Shown here one piece after another: positions 1-4,462 of a stretch of 7,319 nucleotides of DNA. Below the pieces are notes generated by a model. That model saw nothing but the letters and a program-made list of their open reading frames with translations. It ran no database searches and was not told the origin of the DNA. This DNA is from Fimenecus sp045631075 (lineage in GTDB: Bacteria > Bacillota > Clostridia > Oscillospirales > Acutalibacteraceae): NCBI GenBank assembly GCA_045631075.1, contig JAZQUC010000137.1, positions 1-7,319 of the forward strand, given 5' to 3'. Position 1 is the stretch's first letter. Each line of letters begins with the position of its first letter. The translations under genes were made by a program, and so were the position numbers.

Positions 1-495
1 AAGCCTGCTGACAAAGAATTTACAGAGCAGATTGAAGCAAAATTACTATCTTATGACAAAATCGTAGGCATACACGATATGATTGTACATGATTATGGTC
101 CCGGAAGAATATTTGCATCGGCACATGCCGAAGTTTCATCAAAAGACGATATTATGGAAGTACACGATATTATCGACCTTGCTGAACGTGACATTTTTAA
201 CGAATTCGGACTTGTTATTTCAATTCACACTGACCCTATTGTTACTGATGATGAAAGAATTAACTCGTTGAAAAATATGACTAAAAATATTGTACAAGAG
301 ATTTCCGACGAAATGTCAATTCATGATTTCAGAGTTGTTGATGGTCCTACTCATACAAATCTTATCTTTGATTTAATAGTTCCACACAAATATCATCTGT
401 CAAATAATCAAATTATCCAAATTATTGAAGATAAATTGAGCAAAATAGACGAAAGATATTTCGTTGTAATAACTATTGAACACGCATTTAACTAA
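1..495 (+). CDS. Cation diffusion facilitator (CDF) family transporter, C-terminal part (5' end outside window)
   Basis: Seen: the frame is open from base 1 to the TAA at 493-495, giving 164 residues. The first ATG (base 79) lies in the middle of a conserved stretch (GIHDMIVHDYGPGRIFASAH), so it is not the start. Known: this stretch, followed by an acidic VHDIIDLAERDI helix and ISIHTDPI, is typical of the cytosolic C-terminal domain of CDF divalent-metal/proton antiporters (Zn, Mn, Fe or Co efflux across the cell membrane). That domain folds like a metallochaperone, dimerises and binds regulatory metal through His and Asp residues like those seen here. The six-helix membrane domain that carries the transport site would lie upstream of the window, so metal specificity cannot be judged. 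After the core domain there is an extra segment of about 75 residues (from about residue 90) ending in VVITIEHAFN, as in longer clostridial CDF proteins. No GC-rich hairpin follows the stop, so read-through into the next gene is possible. Confidence 0.9.
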   Translation, partial: KPADKEFTEQIEAKLLSYDKIVGIHDMIVHDYGPGRIFASAHAEVSSKDDIMEVHDIIDLAERDIFNEFGLVISIHTDPIVTDDERINSLKNMTKNIVQEISDEMSIHDFRVVDGPTHTNLIFDLIVPHKYHLSNNQIIQIIEDKLSKIDERYFVVITIEHAFN

Positions 496-520
496 AAATA
501 AAATTTTTGTCGTTTTGCTA

Positions 521-548
521 TTGAAAAAAACACAAAATATAGTAGAAT
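521..548 (+). promoter_or_regulatory. Predicted sigma-A-type promoter for the PRPP synthetase gene
   Basis: TTGAAA (521-526), a 16-base A-rich spacer and TAGAAT (543-548) match the -35 and -10 consensus at five of six positions each. Transcription would begin near 555, about 40 bases before the start codon, which leaves room for the ribosome binding site only. It lies in the gap after the CDF gene, so the PRPP synthetase probably has its own start even if some transcripts also read through from upstream. Confidence 0.6.
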
Positions 549-585
549 ATATATACAAGTTATCATATATTGTTATTTAATATTT

Positions 586-590
586 GGAGG
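586..590 (+). promoter_or_regulatory. Ribosome binding site of the PRPP synthetase gene
   Basis: GGAGG lies 7 bases before the ATG at 598. It is a strong match to the anti-Shine-Dalgarno sequence and fixes this ATG as the start. Confidence 0.85.
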
Positions 591-597
591 TTAAATT

Positions 598-1767
598 ATG
601 GCAGACAGAGAAATTACCACAATACCAAACGGACCTCTCGGTATTATTGCTTTACCGGGATGCGAAGAAATGGCAGAAAAGATTGACCGTTATCTTGTAA
701 AATGGCGTAAACAACAGGATTCCGAACACAAAGCATCTATCGCTTTTTCAGGATACGAAAGAGACACTTATATTCTTAATGCTTCTTTCCCACGTTTTGG
801 TACAGGTGAAGGTAAGTGTTCACTTCACGAATCAGTTCGTGGATATGACATCTATATTCTCATCGATGCTTTTAACCATGGTATTACATATAAAATGTAC
901 GGTTATACAGTTCCTATGAGTCCTGATGACCATTACGCAAACCTTAAAAGAGCAATTTCTGCTATTGGTGGTAAGGCAAAAACAATCACTGTTATTATGC
1001 CTATGCTTTATGAAGGAAGACAGCATAAGCGTTCTTCAAGAGAATCTCTTGACTGTGCAGTTATGCTTCAGGAACTTTGCCTCTCAATGGGCGTTGACAA
1101 CATCATCACTTTTGATGCTCACGATGCTCGTGTTCAGAACGCAATTCCTCTTCATGGTTTTGAAAGCATCTCTCCTGCTTATCAGATGATTAAAGCTCTT
1201 GTAAATAATGTTGATAACCTTAAACTCGACAAAGAACATACAATGATTATTTCACCTGACGAAGGTGCTATGAGCCGTTGTATGCAGTATTCAAACTATC
1301 TTGGTCTTGACCTTGGTATGTTCTACAAACGCCGTGACTATTCAAGAATTGTTGACGGTAGAAACCCAATCGTTGAGCACTCTTTCCTTGGTTCAAATGT
1401 TGAAGGTAAAGATGTTATTATTATTGACGATATGATTTCATCAGGTGAATCAATGCTTGATGTTTCAACAAAAATCAAATCACTTGGTGCAAACAGAGTA
1501 TTCATTTTCTCTGCATTCGGTCTTTTCAATGCAGGTCTTGACAGCTTTGACAAAGCATATCGTGATGGTCTTTTTGATAAAGTATTCACAACAAACCTTG
1601 TTTACAGAATGCCTGAACTCAAAAAGCGCGATTGGTATTGCGAAGTTGAACTTTCAAAGTATCTTTCATATATTATTGATACTCTTAACCACGACAAGTC
1701 AGTTAGCAAACTTCTTGACCCAGCTGACAAGATTGATGTTCTTCTTAAAAAAGCAGGAATCAAATAA
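598..1767 (+). CDS. prs: Ribose-phosphate pyrophosphokinase (PRPP synthetase), long divergent form
   Basis: Role (known family): cytosolic transfer of pyrophosphate from ATP to ribose 5-phosphate, making PRPP for purine, pyrimidine, NAD, histidine and tryptophan synthesis. Seen in the 389-residue protein: PRFGTGEGKCSLHESVRG (residues 65-82) matches the N-terminal FxDGE...ESVRG block. MPMLYEGRQHKRSSRESL (134-151) stands where the canonical ATP-site PYxRQDRK segment is. FDAHDARVQNAIP (172-184) matches the DLHxxQIQGFF metal/ATP block. SPDEGAMSRC (219-228) matches SPDxGGxxRA, with KRRDY (244-248) as the catalytic-loop Lys/Arg equivalent. VIIIDDMISSGESM (273-286) is the PRPP-binding loop. Oddities: usual enzymes have about 310-320 residues; this one is some 70 longer, mainly at the C-terminus (from about residue 320), and its PRPP loop reads SSGES rather than TGGT/TAGT. 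Long forms of this kind occur in Clostridia, so it is probably functional. It has its own promoter, ribosome binding site and terminator, hence is likely monocistronic. Confidence 0.9.
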   Translation: MADREITTIPNGPLGIIALPGCEEMAEKIDRYLVKWRKQQDSEHKASIAFSGYERDTYILNASFPRFGTGEGKCSLHESVRGYDIYILIDAFNHGITYKMYGYTVPMSPDDHYANLKRAISAIGGKAKTITVIMPMLYEGRQHKRSSRESLDCAVMLQELCLSMGVDNIITFDAHDARVQNAIPLHGFESISPAYQMIKALVNNVDNLKLDKEHTMIISPDEGAMSRCMQYSNYLGLDLGMFYKRRDYSRIVDGRNPIVEHSFLGSNVEGKDVIIIDDMISSGESMLDVSTKIKSLGANRVFIFSAFGLFNAGLDSFDKAYRDGLFDKVFTTNLVYRMPELKKRDWYCEVELSKYLSYIIDTLNHDKSVSKLLDPADKIDVLLKKAGIK

Positions 1768-1779
1768 ACAAATCAAATT

Positions 1780-1806
1780 AAAAACTCCCATTACGGGAGT
1801 TTTTTT
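1780..1806 (+). terminator. Intrinsic terminator of the PRPP synthetase gene
   Basis: A 10-base-pair stem (1780-1789 with 1795-1804; core ACTCCC/GGGAGT), a five-base loop ATTAC and a run of seven T (1800-1806). It starts 12 bases after the stop codon. The A tract on its left side gives it a weaker capacity to act on the opposite strand too. Confidence 0.9.
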
Positions 1807-1845
1807 ATATGGAAAATTAGAAAGAAATCATAATTTGAATTGTAT

Positions 1846-1880
1846 AAAAAAGAGCGAGAAATCAACCTCGCTCTTTTTTT
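1846..1880 (-). terminator. Bidirectional intrinsic terminator at the end of the minus-strand operon
   Basis: GAGCGAG (1852-1858) pairs with CTCGCTC (1867-1873) around an eight-base loop. The stem is flanked by six A (1846-1851) and seven T (1874-1880), so it can be extended to 13 pairs and ends in a U run when read in either direction. On the minus strand it begins 12 bases after the mscS stop codon. On the plus strand it would back up the terminator at 1780-1806. Confidence 0.88.
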
Positions 1881-1892
1881 GCTTATTCTTTT

Positions 1893-2753
1893 TTATTTGT
1901 TATCAATGTGAACATCAAGCTGATTATATGGAATTGAAATTCCGTTTTCGTCGAAAGCCTTTTTAACACTTTCGATTGTGTCAAAATTCACATCCCAATA
2001 ATCTGCATTTTTACACCAGATACGAACTGTATATGTAAGTGCACTATCACCATGCTGTGAAAGTCGAACAAATGGTGCAGGATTTTTAAGTGCCATAGGA
2101 TTGTTTTCAATAACCTTACTGATAATATTTTTAACAGTATTCACATCACAATCATATGCTGTGTTAAATGTAAGGTCAACTCGACGAAGGTCTTCTGATG
2201 AATAGTTTTCAATTACAGAATTTGTGAGTGTACCGTTCGGAATTGTAATTCGCTTATTATCAACTGTAAGAAGTTCTGTATATACAACTGAAATCTCACT
2301 TACAGTACCACTTTCCCCTGCTGCTTCAATATAATCCCCAACCTTGAAGGGTTTGAAGAGAAGAATCATAATTCCACCTGCAAAGTTTGAAAGTGAGCCC
2401 TGTAATGCAAGACCGATTGCAGCCGCACAAGTTGTGAGCATTGCAATAAATGATGTTGCAGGAACACCTAAAATCATAAGTACAGTAACAAAGAGAATTG
2501 CATATAATACAACACTTACAAAACTTACTGCAAACGAACGAAGACTTGAATCAATCTTATCAAGTTTAGGTGATGTTCTAATCCACTTTTTTAGCCATTT
2601 AATCGCCTTTAAACCTACGATTACCATTACAATAACCGCAATAAGTTTAAAACCTGATGTTGTAGCAAACTCTATAAGCTTATTTGTAAGCTGTTCAACG
2701 CCTACACTTTTTATAATTTCTACAAATTCTGTTTTTATTTGTTCAAAATTCAT
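1893..2753 (-). CDS. mscS: Small-conductance mechanosensitive channel, MscS family
   Basis: Role (known family): a homoheptameric inner-membrane channel opened by membrane tension, releasing solutes during hypo-osmotic shock. Seen: 286 residues, the same length as E. coli MscS. A helix at about 35-53, a second hydrophobic span at about 73-95 and a third at about 98-133 fit TM1, TM2 and TM3. The pore helix holds the family signature IGLALQGSLSNFAGG (113-127), with the small Gly/Ala residues that pack the pore, then LLFKPFKVGDYI (131-142) entering the beta domain. IPNG (171-174), then NYSSEDLRRVDL, and the C-terminal GISIPYNQLDVHI match the cytoplasmic vestibule. No extra N- or C-terminal domains and no missing key segment. 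The ATG at 2753 has AGGAG ten bases upstream. It is the last gene of the minus-strand cluster, 23 bases after the LRR gene, and is followed by a terminator. A link to mannoside breakdown is not obvious. Confidence 0.95.
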   Translation of the reverse strand: MNFEQIKTEFVEIIKSVGVEQLTNKLIEFATTSGFKLIAVIVMVIVGLKAIKWLKKWIRTSPKLDKIDSSLRSFAVSFVSVVLYAILFVTVLMILGVPATSFIAMLTTCAAAIGLALQGSLSNFAGGIMILLFKPFKVGDYIEAAGESGTVSEISVVYTELLTVDNKRITIPNGTLTNSVIENYSSEDLRRVDLTFNTAYDCDVNTVKNIISKVIENNPMALKNPAPFVRLSQHGDSALTYTVRIWCKNADYWDVNFDTIESVKKAFDENGISIPYNQLDVHIDNK

Positions 2754-2763
2754 TTTTGTTTAA

Positions 2764-2768
2764 CTCCT
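2764..2768 (-). promoter_or_regulatory. Ribosome binding site of mscS
   Basis: AGGAG on the minus strand, 10 bases before the ATG at 2753, in the 23-base gap after the LRR gene. It sets the mscS start and shows independent translation inside the shared transcript. Confidence 0.75.
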
Positions 2769-2776
2769 AAGCCTGA

Positions 2777-4438
2777 TTATCCAATGCCGAATAGTGAGCG
2801 GAAGAAATCAATAATTCTCTGCCAGAATGAGTAATTACCAGCTAATTCGATTTTAAAATCAGTATTATTTTTGATATATTTATATGCTGTTGTATTTTTG
2901 ACAAGTTCAAATGTAACATTATCACATCCATTGAAAGCATTGTCCTCAAAATTCTTAACAGTCTTTGAAAGATAGATTGTTTTAAGCTTTGGACAATTAA
3001 GGAAAGCATTCATACCAACATATGAAACTCCTTCTTCAAGTCTTACACTTTCAAGATTTTGACAATTCATAAAAGCGCCTTCATAAATGTAACAATCTTC
3101 ACCGTAAATTACAATATCAGTAAGACCCGTATTTTCAAAAGCCTGAGCACCGATATATGAAATTGTTTCATTAAATGTGACTTCTGTAAGCGATGTACAA
3201 TTTTGGAATGCGCCATCTTCAATTGAAAATACATTATGTAAATCAATTGACTTTAAATTTTTGCAGTTACGGAATGCATTTGTCCAAACATACATAAGCA
3301 ATCCTGAATCAAATTCTTCGATACTGCTATTTGCAAAAGCAAGTCCATCAACAAGCGCAAGGTACTGTCCTGTTACTGACTTGATATTCTTATTGTTATA
3401 GAAAGCATATGCACCTATGCCCATTATCTGGTTATCAAGAACTAATTGAGCAGGAGTTTTACTTGGAATATAATATTCAAGCAAATAGCCTGTGATATCC
3501 AAATCAATATCAACTAAATCTGACAAGTCTGAATAAACGGCATTACCGTCAGTAGATAATGTTTCATTTTCAGGGTCAATTGTAATAGTTTCTAATGCAT
3601 TACAACTGTTGAATGCTCCGTTTATATAGAATACATTAGGACCTAAATGAATCGACTTGATTTTTGTATTTGCAAAGCTATCTACTCCAAGACTGTAAAC
3701 ATTTTTACCGAGTGTTACTGTTTCGAGGTTTGTGCAATCCTTAAATGCACCTTCTTCTATATATTCAACACTATCAGGAATATCAATTGAAGTGATGTTT
3801 CGACAATATGCAAATGCATTGTAAGGAATTTCAGTAATATTATCATTTAATACGACGCTTTTGACACCTGACATAAAGAAACAATTGTTTGCAAGAATAT
3901 TAATTTCTTCAGGAATTACATACTCGTCAGCGTTTCCTATGTATGAATAAAGCACATTTTTACCGAAAATTGTTTCGTCCTTAGAATATATTTCTGCTTC
4001 AAAAGGTGTTGCTGTGAAAACATTAAAACCAAAATAATCAAAATTACAGTCATCAGGAATAACTACATTTTCAAGATAGTCACATGTTGAAAATGCATAG
4101 TCACCAATATAACTGATTGTATCGGGAAGAGTAATTGATGTAAATAATGACTGATAAAAAGCTTCACTTTCAACACCTTTTACTGTATATGTTTTTCCGC
4201 TATAGGTTACAATTTCAGGAATTGTTATTGCTCCCGCAGGTGCAATTTTATTAAGATTTGCCTCATAACCTACAATATACGCTTCAGAAACATCATCAAA
4301 CTCATAAAAGCTGTAATAAACGTTATTAATCTTAGCATCATAATAACCTGACATTACCACTGCTTCCGCTGATGCTGTAATGGTGAAAACCGACAACATC
4401 ATAATAAGTACCAATGCTACGGATAAAATCTTTTTCAT
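2777..4438 (-). CDS. Secreted BspA-like leucine-rich-repeat protein (LRR_5 type)
   Basis: Seen: 553 residues. Residues 1-24 form a signal peptide: MKK, a hydrophobic core (about 4-20) and a likely cleavage after TASA. Residues 90-505 are a tandem array of TpLRR/BspA repeats with a period of 21-25 residues; sixteen copies of the AF-type core (for example DYAF, YNAF, EGAF, DGAF, MNAF) lie at 91-94, 113-116, 138-141, 184-187, 206-209, 229-232, 252-255, 273-276, 343-346, 365-368, 386-389, 408-411, 431-434, 453-456, 476-479 and 499-502. Two longer spacings (about 142-183 and 277-342) are insert modules common in this family. The protein ends in an aromatic, amphipathic tail (FWQRIIDFFRSLFGIG, 538-553). 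No LPXTG motif, SLH domain or dockerin. Known: BspA-like proteins act in surface adhesion, host or matrix binding, or with no defined role. The exact ligand cannot be told. It lies second in the cluster, 24 bases after the alpha-mannosidase, with AAGGAGA before its ATG. Confidence 0.88.
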   Translation of the reverse strand: MKKILSVALVLIMMLSVFTITASAEAVVMSGYYDAKINNVYYSFYEFDDVSEAYIVGYEANLNKIAPAGAITIPEIVTYSGKTYTVKGVESEAFYQSLFTSITLPDTISYIGDYAFSTCDYLENVVIPDDCNFDYFGFNVFTATPFEAEIYSKDETIFGKNVLYSYIGNADEYVIPEEINILANNCFFMSGVKSVVLNDNITEIPYNAFAYCRNITSIDIPDSVEYIEEGAFKDCTNLETVTLGKNVYSLGVDSFANTKIKSIHLGPNVFYINGAFNSCNALETITIDPENETLSTDGNAVYSDLSDLVDIDLDITGYLLEYYIPSKTPAQLVLDNQIMGIGAYAFYNNKNIKSVTGQYLALVDGLAFANSSIEEFDSGLLMYVWTNAFRNCKNLKSIDLHNVFSIEDGAFQNCTSLTEVTFNETISYIGAQAFENTGLTDIVIYGEDCYIYEGAFMNCQNLESVRLEEGVSYVGMNAFLNCPKLKTIYLSKTVKNFEDNAFNGCDNVTFELVKNTTAYKYIKNNTDFKIELAGNYSFWQRIIDFFRSLFGIG

Positions 4439-4445
4439 AATAATT

Positions 4446-4452
4446 TCTCCTT
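4446..4452 (-). promoter_or_regulatory. Ribosome binding site of the LRR protein gene
   Basis: AAGGAGA on the minus strand, 7 bases before the ATG at 4438 and inside the 24-base gap after the alpha-mannosidase stop. It is a strong site and supports this ATG, which also begins a clean signal peptide. Confidence 0.85.
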
Positions 4453-4462
4453 TTGCCTTGTT

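Noticed and set aside
491..510. A-rich then T-rich stretch just after the CDF stop as a terminator
   Set aside because: The inverted repeat is only A and T with no GC core, so a stable hairpin is unlikely. It is more likely an AT-rich region upstream of the prs promoter.
1445..1966. 173-codon plus-strand frame overlapping the end of the PRPP synthetase and running through both terminators into mscS
   Set aside because: It crosses two intrinsic terminators, is out of frame with prs and overlaps mscS antisense. The translation is low-complexity and unlike any family.
2344..2763. 139-codon open frame on the plus strand opposite mscS
   Set aside because: It is fully antisense to a well-conserved MscS gene, has no family resemblance and no ribosome binding site that I can see. 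It is a by-product of the AT-rich codon use of mscS.
2898..2922. TTGACA followed by CATTAT on the plus strand within the LRR gene, a possible antisense promoter
   Set aside because: The spacer is only 13 bases, too short for a sigma-A promoter, and such matches are expected by chance in AT-rich DNA.
2780..4170. Direct DNA repeats or recombination-prone array in the LRR gene
   Set aside because: The repeats are visible at protein level only. The nucleotide copies have diverged too far to count as a DNA repeat array.
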